Part shown: positions 36,173 through 45,462 of the stretch, one piece after another
How positions within the stretch are numbered: position 1 is the first letter of the stretch
Layout of the letters: each line of letters opens with the position of its first letter
Assembly: GCF_022402485.1 (NCBI RefSeq)
Contig: NZ_JAKRSA010000018.1
Span: 62,001-126,000 of the forward strand
Length of the DNA stretch: 64,000 nt
From: Phenylobacterium sp.
GTDB taxonomy: Bacteria > Pseudomonadota > Alphaproteobacteria > Caulobacterales > Caulobacteraceae
Reading direction: 5' to 3'
Program-made: the position numbers and the translations under genes
Notes under the pieces: model-generated
The model's input: only the letters and a program-made list of their open reading frames with translations
Told to the model about the DNA's origin: nothing
Database searches by the model: none

Positions 36173-37354
36173 CTAGACACTCTGGCCGGCGCTCCAGCCT
36201 GAGGCCCAGGCCCATTGGAAGTTGTAGCCGCCGAGCCAGCCGGTGACGTCGACCACCTCGCCGATGAAATAGAGGCCCGGCACGTCGCGGGCCTCCAGGG
36301 TGCGGGAGTCCAGTTGGGTGGTGTCGACCCCGCCCAGGGTGACCTCGGCGGTGCGATAGCCTTCGGAGCCCACCGGCTTGACCCGCCAGGCGTTCACCGC
36401 CTCGGCCAGGGGGCGCAGCACCTTGTCGGACTGGTCGGCCATATTGCCCTTGGGCGCATGGGTCTCGGTGAGGAACTGGGCCAGACGCTTGGGCAACAGC
36501 TCGGCCAGGATGGTGGCCGGGGCGGCCTTGGCCCGGGCCGTGCGGGCCGAGCGCAGATGGGCGTAGACATCCTGGCCTGGGGCGAGATCCACGGCGATCT
36601 CCTGGCCCTCGCGCCAGTAGGACGAGGCCTGGAGAATGGCTGGTCCGCTCAAGCCGCGATGGGTGAAGAGCAGGGCCTCGGAAAACCGGGTCTTTCCCGC
36701 CCCGACGGTGGCGTCCACGGCGACCCCGGCCAGGGGGGAGGTGCGCTCCAGGAGCGAGACATCGAAGGTGAGCGGCACCAGGGCCGGCCGGGTTTCGGTG
36801 ACCCTAAGGCCAAACTGCCGGGCCACATCATAGCCGAAGCCCGAGGCCCCCATCTTGGGGATCGATTTGCCGCCGGTGGCGATCACCAGGCTTGTGCAGG
36901 CGACCGGCCCGGCGGAGGTCTGCAGGGCAAAGCCGGCCTCGGTGCGGGCGATGGTCTGGATGGAGGTCGCAAGGCGCAGCTCCGCGCCGCCCTTGGCCAT
37001 CTCGGCCAGCAGCATGTCGATGATCTGGCGGGCCGAGCCGTCGCAGAACAGCTGGCCGAGGGTCTTTTCGTGGTGGGCGATGCCGTAACGGTCCACCAGG
37101 GCGATGAAATCCCTGGGCCGGTAGCGCCGCAGGGCCGAGATGCAGAAGCGCGGGTTCTCCGACAGGAAGTTGTTCGGGGTGGTGTTGATGTTGGTGAAGT
37201 TGCAGCGACCGCCGCCGGAGATGCGGATTTTCTCGCCCGGGGCCTTGGCGTGGTCGATGACCAGCACCTTGCGGCCCCGCTGGGCGGCCTGGGCGGCGCA
37301 CATCATGCCAGCAGCGCCGGCGCCGGCCACCACCACGTCGTAAGTCTGATCCAT
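36173..37354 (-). CDS. NAD(P)/FAD-dependent oxidoreductase, HI0933/BaiN-like
   Basis: 393 residues. The FAD-binding GxGxxG reads VVAGAGAAGMMCAAQAAQRG, the family hallmark SGGGRCNFTN is intact, and the C-terminal flavin motif reads LYFIGEVVDVTGWLGGYN. The family (YhiN, BaiN) are flavoproteins of mostly unknown substrate; BaiN acts on bile acid intermediates. GGAGGCCC before the ATG is a perfect ribosome site. Single gene, convergent with the VOC pair. Confidence 0.92.
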   Translation of the reverse strand: MDQTYDVVVAGAGAAGMMCAAQAAQRGRKVLVIDHAKAPGEKIRISGGGRCNFTNINTTPNNFLSENPRFCISALRRYRPRDFIALVDRYGIAHHEKTLGQLFCDGSARQIIDMLLAEMAKGGAELRLATSIQTIARTEAGFALQTSAGPVACTSLVIATGGKSIPKMGASGFGYDVARQFGLRVTETRPALVPLTFDVSLLERTSPLAGVAVDATVGAGKTRFSEALLFTHRGLSGPAILQASSYWREGQEIAVDLAPGQDVYAHLRSARTARAKAAPATILAELLPKRLAQFLTETHAPKGNMADQSDKVLRPLAEAVNAWRVKPVGSEGYRTAEVTLGGVDTTQLDSRTLEARDVPGLYFIGEVVDVTGWLGGYNFQWAWASGWSAGQSV

Positions 37355-37676
37355 GGGCCTCCTTAGCCGATAAAGCGCCCCATGGGGCCAGCTCCCGCCC
37401 TGTGGCTGGACATTTGGCGGTTCAGCCCCTACCTAGGCCCCTCGACATTTCGTCGCGCGACGCTCGACCTAAGTCCGTTTCAGCGCGGTTCGCTCAAAGC
37501 CCGCCTCTCAAGCCTCCTCGATGCGCCGGTTTTCTGGCGCAGAGCGGGGCCTTTGGCGCGTCTGAACCGGGTTGCCGCCGTCTGGCGGGGGACACCTCAC
37601 CGCTCCGTCATCCAGGGGGAGCGCCGGCCAGATGGCCGGTTCGCCGGGCGTCGGCGGCCAGCAGGAGACGATTGGC
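37355..37676. other. Leader region of the IF-1 gene with nested hairpins
   Basis: In this 322-bp gap I see no gene. It holds CCGCC-GTCT-GGCGG near 37577 and CCGGCC-AGAT-GGCCGG (37624-37639), 38 bases before the IF-1 start. Such stacked hairpins in a 5' leader could affect translation. No known riboswitch pattern was recognised. Confidence 0.4.
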
Positions 37677-37952
37677 ATGTCCAAGGAAGAGTTCATCGAG
37701 TTTGAAGGTGTGATCACCGAACTGCTGCCCGAGGGCCGGTTCCGGGTTCAGCTGGACAATGAGCACACCATCTTGGCCTACACCGCCGGCCGCATGAAGC
37801 GGAACCGCATCCGCTCCCTGGTGGGTGACCGGGTGACCGTCGAGATGACCCCCTACGACCTGGACAAGGGGCGCATCACCTATCGCCACAAGACTGAAGG
37901 CCCCCGCATGGGCGGCGGCGCCCAGCGGCCCCAGCAGTTCCGCAAGCGCTAG
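37677..37952 (+). CDS. infA: Translation initiation factor IF-1, C-terminally extended
   Basis: 91 residues. The OB-fold is typical: [19 protein letters not shown], then [19 protein letters not shown] and [16 protein letters not shown]. The usual protein ends there at about 72; here a basic tail ([17 protein letters not shown]) adds about 19 residues. IF-1 binds the ribosomal A site with IF-2 and IF-3. AGGAGA precedes the ATG. The extension and divergent sequence suggest a second paralogue rather than the principal copy, which lies outside this window if present. Confidence 0.88.
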   Translation: MSKEEFIEFEGVITELLPEGRFRVQLDNEHTILAYTAGRMKRNRIRSLVGDRVTVEMTPYDLDKGRITYRHKTEGPRMGGGAQRPQQFRKR

Positions 37953-37970
37953 GTCTCGTCAGCTCCCAAA

Positions 37971-37986
37971 GGGGTCTTCGGGCCCC
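37971..37986 (+). terminator. UUCG hairpin after the IF-1 gene
   Basis: GGGGTC-TTCG-GGCCCC forms a six-pair stem, one G-U, with the stable UUCG loop, 18 bases after the stop. No T-run follows, so termination efficiency is uncertain. Confidence 0.35.
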
Positions 37987-38039
37987 GAGCTTGGCAATAA
38001 CGGGAAATTCATTGGGGCTGCGATCCCCCGCCGCTATTG

Positions 38040-40955
38040 ATGGGGCCGCACCCGTTTGACGTTATCGACTCGAGGGCCGAATTGACCCTGGCGTGGATCG
38101 CCTTATTGCCGTTTCTAGGCGCCCTGGCCCCGGCCCTCGCCATTCGACTTGGTCGCAACGCCTGCGCCCTGGCCACAGGGCTTGTGACGGCGACCGCCCT
38201 GGCCCTGCTGCTGAGCCTGGCCCCGCAGGTGATGGCCGGCCAGGTGGTCACCGCCCGGCTGGAGTGGTTCCCTGGCCTTGGTCTGAACCTCAACTTCTTC
38301 CTGGACGCGCTCGGGCTGATGTTTGCCGGGATGATCCTGGGCATCGGCCTCCTGGTCATCATCTATGCCCGGTTCTACCTGGCCAAGGCCGACCCCATGG
38401 GGCGGTTTTTCGCCTTCCTGCTGCTGTTTCAGGGGGCGATGGTCGGTATCGTCCTGTCGGACAATATCCTGCTGCTGCTGATCTTCTGGGAGCTGACCAG
38501 CCTCTCCTCGTTCCTGCTGATCGGCTACTGGCGTCACCTTCCTGAGGGCCGCCAAGGCGCGCGGATGGCGTTGACGGTCACAGGCCTTGGCGGGCTGTCG
38601 CTGATCGCGGGCCTGCTGATCCTGGGCCAGATCGCCGGGTCCTATGACCTGAGCGTGATCCTGCAGAGCGGGGAGGCGATCCAGGCCTCGCCCCTGTACC
38701 TGCCGGCCCTGATCCTGATCCTGGTGGGCTGTTTCGCCAAGTCGGCCCAGTTCCCGTTCCACTTCTGGCTGCCCCACGCCATGGCCGCCCCCACCCCGGT
38801 GAGCGCCTATCTGCATTCGGCGACCATGGTGAAGGCCGGCATCTTCCTGCTGGCCCGGCTGTGGCCGGCGCTGTCGGGGACGGAGGCCTGGTTCTACCTG
38901 GTGGGCGGGGTTGGGCTGTTCACCATGGTGTTCGCCGCCGTGGTGGCCCTGTTCAAGGACGACCTGAAGGGGTTGCTGGCCTATTCGACCATCAGCCATC
39001 TGGGGATGCTGACCTTCCTGTTTGGCCTGGGCACCCCTGCGGCTGCCGTGGCCGGCGTGTTCCACATCATCAATCACGCGACCTTCAAGGCCGCCCTGTT
39101 CATGAACGCCGGGATTGTCGACCACGAGGCCGGGACCCGGGACCTCCGCAAGCTCGGCGGGCTGTTCACCCTCATGCCCATTGCCGCCACCCTGGCGGTG
39201 CTGAGCGCGGCGGCCATGGCCGGCGTGCCGCCCATGAATGGTTTCATCTCCAAGGAGATGATGCTGATGGAGGCCGTCGACACCACGGCGTTTGGGCTGA
39301 ACTGGCTGGTGCCGGCCCTGGTGATGATCGGGGTGCTGTTCTCGGCGGCCTACGCCTTCCGCTATGTGGTCGGGGTCTATTTCGGGCCCAAGCGCGAGTC
39401 CTATCCCGCCAAGCCCCATGATGCGCCGTTCGGCATGTGGGCGCCTCCGGCCCTGCTGGTGATCCTGGCCGTGGCCATTGGTCTGGCACCGGCCCTGGTG
39501 GCCGGGCCCCTGGTCAATGCCGTCGCCGCCGTGGTGACGGGGGGGGCTGCGAGCGAAAAGCACCTGTCGCTCTGGCACGGCTTCAACCTGCCCCTGGTCA
39601 TGAGCTTGGCTGCCCTGGTCGGGGGGGGCATCCTGCTGGCCAGCCATCGCCAGCTGGAGCGGGTGTGGTTGGCGCTAGGGCTGCCGGACGCCAAGCGGAT
39701 GTTCGACACCACCACGCTTGCCCTGGCCCGGGCCGCCCAGCGCTTTACCGAGGCGGTGCATAATGGTTCGCTGCAGCGCTACATGTTCGTGATCCTGGCC
39801 ACGGCTGTGATCATCGCCCTGGCCGGCTTTGTGAGTGCCGACTATGTCCAGGGCGGTCGTCCGACCCTGCCGGCACCAGGGGCCGCGGTGGTGGCCTGGG
39901 TGCTGCTGGTGGGGGGAACCACCGCCGTGGTGCTCGGCCACCGGCATCGATACCTGTCGCTGATCTTCATCAGCGTCATTGGCCTCGTGGTCTCCCTGAC
40001 CTTCGTCTTTCTGTCTGCCCCGGACCTGGCCCTGACCCAGATCTCGGTGGAGGTGGTGACCATCCTGCTGCTGCTGGTGGCGCTCAACCTGATGCCCAAG
40101 ACCTCGCCCGTTGAGAGCGGCACTGGCCGTCGCCTGCGTGATGGCCTTTTGGCCACCTTGGGCGGCCTGGGGATGGCGGGGGCCACCTGGGCGCTGCTGC
40201 GCCGGGAGGGGCCGGCTTCAATCTCAGAGTTCCACTGGAACAACTCCTATTCCGGCGGCGGCGGCACCAATGTGGTCAATGTGATCCTGGTGGACTTCCG
40301 GGGCTTTGACACCTTTGGCGAGATCATCGTGCTGGGGATCGCGGCCCTGACCATCTTTGCCCTGCTGGATACGGCAGGCCGAGGCGCCTCGGGCCGACGC
40401 CTGGCCAAGTGGACCCCAGATCAGAACCGTTCGCCAGAGCGCCATCCCATGATGCTGGTGGTGGCCACCCGGTTGCTGCTGCCCTTGGCCCTGGTGGTCG
40501 GCTTCTACATCTTCCTGCGGGGCCATAATGAGCCCGGCGGCGGGTTCATCGCCGGGCTCGTGGTCTCGGTGGCGCTGCTGATGCAGTACATGGCGTCAGG
40601 CTATGCCTGGGCCAACCGGCGCCTGCCGGTGGATCACCACGGGCTGATTGGCTTTGGGGTGATGGCTGCGGCGGTGACCGGACTTGCCGCCATGGTGTTC
40701 GGCGTGCCGTTCCTGACCAGTGCCTATGAGTATGTGCCCATCCCGCTGATCGGAGATGTAGGCCTGTCCAGCGCCCTGGCCTTTGACATCGGCGTGGCCT
40801 GCACGGTGGTGGGGGTGGTGATGCTGGCCCTGCATCATCTGTCGAGCGTGGCCCAGCGGGCTGAGAAGACGCCTGCCAGTGACGAGCCGATGGATGTCGA
40901 TCCCAGCCGACCTCGGGCGCCCGCGCCCGCCGGACCGGGAGGCGAGGGGGCATGA
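38040..40955 (+). CDS. mrpA: Na+/H+ antiporter subunit A fused to subunit B (Mrp/Pha AB)
   Basis: 971 residues. The N-terminal NuoL-like part spans some 20 helices with conserved FWELTSLSSFLLIGYW, KSAQFPFHFWLPHAMAAPTP and KDDLKGLLAYSTISHLG, including proton-path Lys and Glu residues. The C-terminal 160 residues are MrpB: RLLLPLALVVGFYIFLRGHN and GGGFIAGLVVSVALL. Fused AB proteins occur in rhizobial Pha systems. With C-G it exchanges Na+ or K+ for H+. A TTG at 38082 with GAGGG upstream is a better-supported alternative start. The next gene overlaps by ATGA. Confidence 0.93.
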   Translation: MGPHPFDVIDSRAELTLAWIALLPFLGALAPALAIRLGRNACALATGLVTATALALLLSLAPQVMAGQVVTARLEWFPGLGLNLNFFLDALGLMFAGMILGIGLLVIIYARFYLAKADPMGRFFAFLLLFQGAMVGIVLSDNILLLLIFWELTSLSSFLLIGYWRHLPEGRQGARMALTVTGLGGLSLIAGLLILGQIAGSYDLSVILQSGEAIQASPLYLPALILILVGCFAKSAQFPFHFWLPHAMAAPTPVSAYLHSATMVKAGIFLLARLWPALSGTEAWFYLVGGVGLFTMVFAAVVALFKDDLKGLLAYSTISHLGMLTFLFGLGTPAAAVAGVFHIINHATFKAALFMNAGIVDHEAGTRDLRKLGGLFTLMPIAATLAVLSAAAMAGVPPMNGFISKEMMLMEAVDTTAFGLNWLVPALVMIGVLFSAAYAFRYVVGVYFGPKRESYPAKPHDAPFGMWAPPALLVILAVAIGLAPALVAGPLVNAVAAVVTGGAASEKHLSLWHGFNLPLVMSLAALVGGGILLASHRQLERVWLALGLPDAKRMFDTTTLALARAAQRFTEAVHNGSLQRYMFVILATAVIIALAGFVSADYVQGGRPTLPAPGAAVVAWVLLVGGTTAVVLGHRHRYLSLIFISVIGLVVSLTFVFLSAPDLALTQISVEVVTILLLLVALNLMPKTSPVESGTGRRLRDGLLATLGGLGMAGATWALLRREGPASISEFHWNNSYSGGGGTNVVNVILVDFRGFDTFGEIIVLGIAALTIFALLDTAGRGASGRRLAKWTPDQNRSPERHPMMLVVATRLLLPLALVVGFYIFLRGHNEPGGGFIAGLVVSVALLMQYMASGYAWANRRLPVDHHGLIGFGVMAAAVTGLAAMVFGVPFLTSAYEYVPIPLIGDVGLSSALAFDIGVACTVVGVVMLALHHLSSVAQRAEKTPASDEPMDVDPSRPRAPAPAGPGGEGA

Positions 40956-41377
40956 GTATCGAGTTTCTGGTGGCCTCAGGGGTCGGCGTGCTGTCGGCGG
41001 CGGGCATCTATCTGGTGCTGCGGGCCAGGACTTTTCCGGTGGTGCTGGGCCTGGCCTTCATGTCCTACGCCATCAATGTCTTCCTGTTCGCCTCAGGCCG
41101 GGTGGTGATCAATCAACCGCCGATCTGGGGCAAGGACGTGGCCGCCTATACCGACCCGCTGCCCCAGGCCCTGGTGCTGACGGCCATCGTCATCGCCTTT
41201 GGCATGACCGCCCTGGTGGTGGTCCTGGCCCTGCGGACCTATCTCGAGGTCGGCACCGACCATGTGGACGGTCTGATGGACGGTAAGGCGACCCCTGAGG
41301 CGCCCCCGGCCGAGGCACCGACCATCGACACCCCTGCGGCAATCTCTGGCGCGAGCTCCGGGGAGACGCGCCCATGA
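40952..41377 (+). CDS. mrpC: Na+/H+ antiporter subunit C (NuoK-like)
   Basis: 141 residues with three helices. The NuoK-like core reads GLAFMSYAINVFLFASGR, with PLPQALVLTAIVIAFGMTAL as the third helix. The acidic Pro-rich tail (TPEAPPAEAPTIDTP) is longer than in most MrpC proteins. It is coupled by ATGA overlaps to subunits AB and D. It forms part of the antiporter's membrane arm. Confidence 0.93.
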   Translation: MSIEFLVASGVGVLSAAGIYLVLRARTFPVVLGLAFMSYAINVFLFASGRVVINQPPIWGKDVAAYTDPLPQALVLTAIVIAFGMTALVVVLALRTYLEVGTDHVDGLMDGKATPEAPPAEAPTIDTPAAISGASSGETRP

Positions 41378-42888
41378 GCCACTGGGTGATTGCCCCTGTG
41401 CTGTTGCCGGCCCTGCTGGCACCGATCCTGTTGCTGTTCCTGCGCAAGCGGCTGATGGAGTCGCGGGTGGTGTCCATCGCCGCCTGTCTGAGCCTGCTGG
41501 GGCTGGCCATCCTGCTGATGGTGCAGGCCGACAGTGGGGTCACCGCGGCCTATGCCCTGGGCAATTGGCAGGCCCCCTTCGGCATCATCATGGTGCTGGA
41601 CCGGTTGTCAGCCCTGATGCTGCTGATCACCGCGATCCTGGCGCTGGCGGTGATGATCTATGCCGTGGTGACCGGCCTTGACCGGAAAGGCTGGCATTTC
41701 CATCCGCTGTTCCAGTTTCAGTTGCTGGGCCTGAACGGCGCCTTCCTGACGGGCGACCTGTTCAATCTGTTCGTCTTCTTCGAGGTGCTGCTGATCGCCT
41801 CCTACGGTCTGATGCTGCACGGGGGCGGCGGCGCGCGGCTGAAGGCCGGCGTCCAGTATGTGGTCATCAATCTGGTGGGCTCGACCCTGTTCCTGGTGGC
41901 CGTGGGCCTGCTCTATGGGGCTACGGGAACGCTCAACATGGCTCACATGGCCCAGCGGGTGGCCGCTGCGCCCGTGGGCGACCATGGGCTGATCCTGGCC
42001 GGCGGGCTGTTGATGACGGCGGTGTTCGCCCTGAAGGCGGCGGTCTTCCCGCTGCACTTCTGGTTGCCGCGCACCTATGTCTCGACCTCCATCGCCATGG
42101 CGGCCCTGTTCGCCATCATGACCAAGGTGGGTGCCTACTGCATCCTGCGCTTTACCACAGTGGTGTTTGGCGACGGAGCCGGGCCCATGGCCTGGGCCCA
42201 GGCGGACTATCTGCTGCCTGCCGCCCTGGCCACCATGCTGGTGGGGTTCATCGGGGTGCTCGGAGCCCGCAACCTGCGCCATCTGGCGGCGTTTTCCGTG
42301 GTCGGCTCCATGGGTACGCTGGTGGCGACCATTGCGGTGTTCACGCCAGAGGCCACAGCCGCCGCGCTCTATTATCTGCCCCACTCGACCTTTGCGGCCG
42401 CGGCGCTGTTCCTGGTGGCCGACCAGATCGCACGCCGGCGGGGGGACTACGGGGATGCCCTGTCCCCCAGCCCGATCTTCACCCAGGCCGGCCCCCTCTC
42501 GGTGCTGTTCTTCCTCACCGCCATTGCCGTCGTCGGACTGCCGCCCCTGTCGGGCTTCCCGGGCAAGCTGCTGATCCTGGACGCCGTGCGCAGCGCGCCT
42601 GGGGGCTGGTGGATCTGGGGCTTCATTCTGGGGACCACGGTCATCGCCCTGCTGGGCTTTGCCCGGGCCGGGAGCACCCTGTTCTGGAAGAGCGCTGCAA
42701 CCCCTGGCGTCATCAAGGCGGCAGCGCCTGTCGCGCCGGTCACGGCGGCCATGGTGGTGGTTGGGCTGCTGTCGGTGCTCGTCGCCCTGACGGTGGCCGG
42801 CGGTCAGATCAGCGTCTATCTGGAGGCCACAGCGGACCAGATCTACACGCCCGCCAGCTATATTGCCGGTGTGATGGGGCCAGGGTGA
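41374..42888 (+). CDS. mrpD: Na+/H+ antiporter subunit D (NuoN-like)
   Basis: 504 residues with about 14 helices. Conserved features are FEVLLIASYGLMLHGGG (Glu of helix 5), KAAVFPLHFWLPRTY with the key Lys, and SGFPGKLLILDAV near the C-terminus. MrpD is a second proton-translocating subunit related to MrpA. It overlaps mrpC by ATGA and lies 10 bp before mrpE. Confidence 0.95.
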   Translation: MSHWVIAPVLLPALLAPILLLFLRKRLMESRVVSIAACLSLLGLAILLMVQADSGVTAAYALGNWQAPFGIIMVLDRLSALMLLITAILALAVMIYAVVTGLDRKGWHFHPLFQFQLLGLNGAFLTGDLFNLFVFFEVLLIASYGLMLHGGGGARLKAGVQYVVINLVGSTLFLVAVGLLYGATGTLNMAHMAQRVAAAPVGDHGLILAGGLLMTAVFALKAAVFPLHFWLPRTYVSTSIAMAALFAIMTKVGAYCILRFTTVVFGDGAGPMAWAQADYLLPAALATMLVGFIGVLGARNLRHLAAFSVVGSMGTLVATIAVFTPEATAAALYYLPHSTFAAAALFLVADQIARRRGDYGDALSPSPIFTQAGPLSVLFFLTAIAVVGLPPLSGFPGKLLILDAVRSAPGGWWIWGFILGTTVIALLGFARAGSTLFWKSAATPGVIKAAAPVAPVTAAMVVVGLLSVLVALTVAGGQISVYLEATADQIYTPASYIAGVMGPG

Positions 42889-42898
42889 GGGGCGGGCA

Positions 42899-43390
42899 AT
42901 GATCAAAAAGCTGCTGCCCCATCCGGCCCTGACGGTCACCCTGATCGTGGTCTGGATGCTGTTGGCCAACCAGATAACCCTGGGCGGGTTCGTCCTGGGC
43001 GTCATCATCGGCATTATTCTGCCGATCCTCACCAGCCCCTTCTGGCCCGACCGGCCCCGGGTGCGGTTTGGCCCGGCGACCTGGTTCTATCTGGCCCTGG
43101 TGCTGTGGGACATTGTCACGGCCAGCTTCCAGATCGCTCTCATCGTGCTGTTCCGCCGGTCAAAGGACCTGCGTCCGGCCTGGCTGGTGGTGCCCCTGGA
43201 TGTCCGCTCCCCTGAAGCCATTACCATGCTGGCCGGAACGATCAGCATGACCCCGGGCACAGTGTCCTGTGATGTGTCGGCCTGCGGGCGGGCGCTGCTG
43301 GTACACGCCCTCGATACCCCCGACCCCGAGGCCGAGGTGGCCCGGATCAAGCGCCGCTATGAGGCCCGGCTGAAGAGGATCTTCGTATGA
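42899..43390 (+). CDS. mrpE: Na+/H+ antiporter subunit E
   Basis: 163 residues. The N-terminus has two hydrophobic helices, and the cytosolic domain shows PAWLVVPLDVRSPEAITMLA and AGTISMTPGTVSCDVS, the MrpE signature (SMTPGT). It overlaps mrpF by ATGA. The protein is needed for complex assembly. Confidence 0.94.
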   Translation: MIKKLLPHPALTVTLIVVWMLLANQITLGGFVLGVIIGIILPILTSPFWPDRPRVRFGPATWFYLALVLWDIVTASFQIALIVLFRRSKDLRPAWLVVPLDVRSPEAITMLAGTISMTPGTVSCDVSACGRALLVHALDTPDPEAEVARIKRRYEARLKRIFV

Positions 43391-43656
43391 TCGAGATCGC
43401 CGTCCTGTTCACCATTTCCTGCGTGGGCCTGGCCATGGCCCTCAATCTCTGGCGGCTGGCCAAGGGGCCGACCCAGGCCGACCGCATCCTGGCCCTGGAC
43501 ACCATGACCATCAACGCCATCGCCCTGATGGTGCTGATGCAGATCCAGCAGGGCTCGGCGGTGTATTTTGAGGCGGCGCTGCTGCTAGCGATGGTCGGCT
43601 TTGTGGGCACGGTGGCCTACTGCAAGTTCCTGTTGCGCGGCGATATCATAGAGTAG
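43387..43656 (+). CDS. mrpF: Na+/H+ antiporter subunit F
   Basis: 89 residues with three helices. The family segment RLAKGPTQADRILALDTMTI is followed by a helix and ALLLAMVGFVGTVAYCKFL. Length and motif are standard. It is located between mrpE (ATGA overlap) and mrpG (2-bp gap). Confidence 0.94.
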   Translation: MIEIAVLFTISCVGLAMALNLWRLAKGPTQADRILALDTMTINAIALMVLMQIQQGSAVYFEAALLLAMVGFVGTVAYCKFLLRGDIIE

Positions 43657-43658
43657 GG

Positions 43659-44078
43659 ATGACGATGGACGCCGGACCCGTTGAAATCCTGATCTCGGCC
43701 ATCCTGGTGGTTGGCGGCTTCTTTGCCCTGGTGGGCTCATGGGGCCTGGCGCGGATGCCGACCCTGATGACCCGGCTGCACGGCCCGACCAAGGTGACCA
43801 CCCTGGGGGTGGGCTCCTGCCTGATCGCCTCAATGATCTATTTCCCGGCCATGCAAGGGACGTTCTCCGCCCATGAGCTGCTGATCACCCTGTTCCTGTT
43901 CCTGACCGCGCCGATCACCGCCAATATGATCGCCAAGGCCCATCTGCACCGGCAGAAGCGCGGACTGGACGCCGAGCCCATGGACGGGATCGCCGACAGC
44001 CTGCCCGAGAGCGGGGTCGGGACCGGCTGGGCCACGTTTGCTGGTCGCCTGACAGAACCCTCCGATCCGCCGCGCTGA
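43659..44078 (+). CDS. mrpG: Na+/H+ antiporter subunit G
   Basis: 139 residues with three helices and the pattern GSWGLARMPTLMTRLHGPTK, LGVGSCLIASM and LTAPITANMIAKAHLH, all typical of MrpG. A Pro/Ser-rich tail lengthens the protein by about 30 residues. An ATG at 43665 has a better spaced AGGG and may be the true start. It closes the six-gene operon, which contains all Mrp subunits. Confidence 0.92.
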   Translation: MTMDAGPVEILISAILVVGGFFALVGSWGLARMPTLMTRLHGPTKVTTLGVGSCLIASMIYFPAMQGTFSAHELLITLFLFLTAPITANMIAKAHLHRQKRGLDAEPMDGIADSLPESGVGTGWATFAGRLTEPSDPPR

Positions 44079-44119
44079 GGCGCTTGCGGCGGACGCGGAA
44101 TCCGGGATGGATCGCGCCG

Positions 44120-44896
44120 ATGACAAACGAACCTTTCTTCAAGCAGCAGGATGACCAGTACCTGCCTACGCCGGCCTGCCGTGGCCCTTGGAACCCTCAG
44201 TCCCTGCACGGGCGGGTGATTGTAGGTCTGCTGGGCCATGTGCTGGAGGCCGAGCATGGGGAGCCAGATTTCATCCCCGCACGGCTGACAGTGGACATGT
44301 ACCGGCTGCCGGACTTCTCCCCCATCGCGGTGACGACCAAGGTGGTGCGGGCCGGCAAGCGCATCAAGGTGGTGGACGCGGAGTTCATCAGCGGCGGGGT
44401 CAGCATGGGCCGGGCCAGCTGTCAGTTCCTGCGCCGCACGGCCAACCCTGAGGGCACGGTGTGGACGCCCCCCAACTGGGAGGCCCCCAAGCCTGGCGAG
44501 ATCGAGCCGGTCAATGATCCGCGCATGGCCTTGGGGGGCATGTGGGCCATGCGGCGGATCACCGGCGACTTTGGCAAGCCGGGCGTCAAGCGGGCCTGGA
44601 TGAGCGAGGTCCGCGACCTGGTGGAGGGTCAGCCGCTGACGCCATTTACCCGGGTGGCGGTGGCGGCGGATTTCGCTAGCCCCTTCGCCAATTCCGGGGA
44701 CAAGGGGCTCGCCTATATCAACAGCGACGTGACGGTCTATCTGCACCGGCTGCCGGCCACCGAGTGGGTGGGCTTTGAAGTGGTCAACCATGGCGCCAGC
44801 GACGGCGTCGCGGTGGGGGAATGCTTCCTCTATGACGAGCAGGGCCCCATCGGCTCAGCCACCTGCACGGCCCTGGCCCAGGTGATGAAGCGTTAG
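44120..44896 (+). CDS. Acyl-CoA thioesterase-like double hotdog protein
   Basis: 258 residues. The N-terminal hotdog reads LTVDMYRLPDFSPIAVTTKV and VVDAEFISGGVSMGRASCQF; the second has INSDVTVYLHRLPATEWVGF and DGVAVGECFLYDEQG. This is the TesB-like double hotdog layout. The enzyme should hydrolyse an acyl-CoA in the cytoplasm; the acyl chain is unknown. It starts 41 bp after mrpG and might be read through from that operon. Confidence 0.78.
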   Translation: MTNEPFFKQQDDQYLPTPACRGPWNPQSLHGRVIVGLLGHVLEAEHGEPDFIPARLTVDMYRLPDFSPIAVTTKVVRAGKRIKVVDAEFISGGVSMGRASCQFLRRTANPEGTVWTPPNWEAPKPGEIEPVNDPRMALGGMWAMRRITGDFGKPGVKRAWMSEVRDLVEGQPLTPFTRVAVAADFASPFANSGDKGLAYINSDVTVYLHRLPATEWVGFEVVNHGASDGVAVGECFLYDEQGPIGSATCTALAQVMKR

Positions 44897-44900
44897 AACC

Positions 44901-45416
44901 TCAGGAGACCGCGACCGCCCGGCGGCACTCGGCGGCGAAGGTTCCGGCCATGTCGGCGGGCGGGGGCATGTGGGGCCCCAGCTGCTGCGCACCGTAGACG
45001 GCGCCGATGGCACCGGCGCTCTGCAGGCGGTCGAGGAAATTGGTGTCGATCGGGGCCTCGGCGACGACGCCCTGACCGGCCGTGGCGCTCAAATCGGCGA
45101 CGAATACGAACAGCTGGTCATCCAGGCCGACGGTAAGGCGGTCTTCGCTGGCGATGGGGGTGAACCCCTCAACCCTCAGGGTCATGGTGGCGGGGTTGCG
45201 GATGCAGCCCAGGCGCAACAGGGGGGCTCCGGCGGCGTCCAGCAGGGTCAGGGTGACGCCTTCGCCGGTGGCCGAGCGGGCCCAGGAGAGGCCCGGCTGC
45301 ACGGCAGCGGCGGGCGGCGGCTCCACAGGGGCGGCCGGCGTCGGCGGGGCCTCTGCCGGGGAGCAGGCGCCGAGCGCCAGGGCCGTAAAGAGCGCGAGGC
45401 TGAGGGTCTGCTTCAT
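44901..45416 (-). CDS. Lipoprotein of unknown function
   Basis: 171 residues. A lipoprotein signal (KQTLSLALFTALALGAC) has the acceptor Cys in LGAC, then a Pro/Ala-rich spacer (PPTPAAPVEPPPAAAV). The globular part contains LLRLGCIRNPATMTLRVEG and AAECRRAV with two Cys that may pair. AAGGAG lies just upstream of the ATG. I do not recognise the family. It converges with the thioesterase and follows the MFS efflux gene on the same strand by 46 bp. Confidence 0.75.
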   Translation of the reverse strand: MKQTLSLALFTALALGACSPAEAPPTPAAPVEPPPAAAVQPGLSWARSATGEGVTLTLLDAAGAPLLRLGCIRNPATMTLRVEGFTPIASEDRLTVGLDDQLFVFVADLSATAGQGVVAEAPIDTNFLDRLQSAGAIGAVYGAQQLGPHMPPPADMAGTFAAECRRAVAVS

Positions 45417-45462
45417 GGAGGTCTCCTTCTGCGGACTCATAGGCGGCAGGGGCGGGGCGGCG

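Noticed and set aside
37382-37705. A 107-codon frame in the IF-1 leader
   Set aside because: It runs into the IF-1 gene in another frame and shows no domain.
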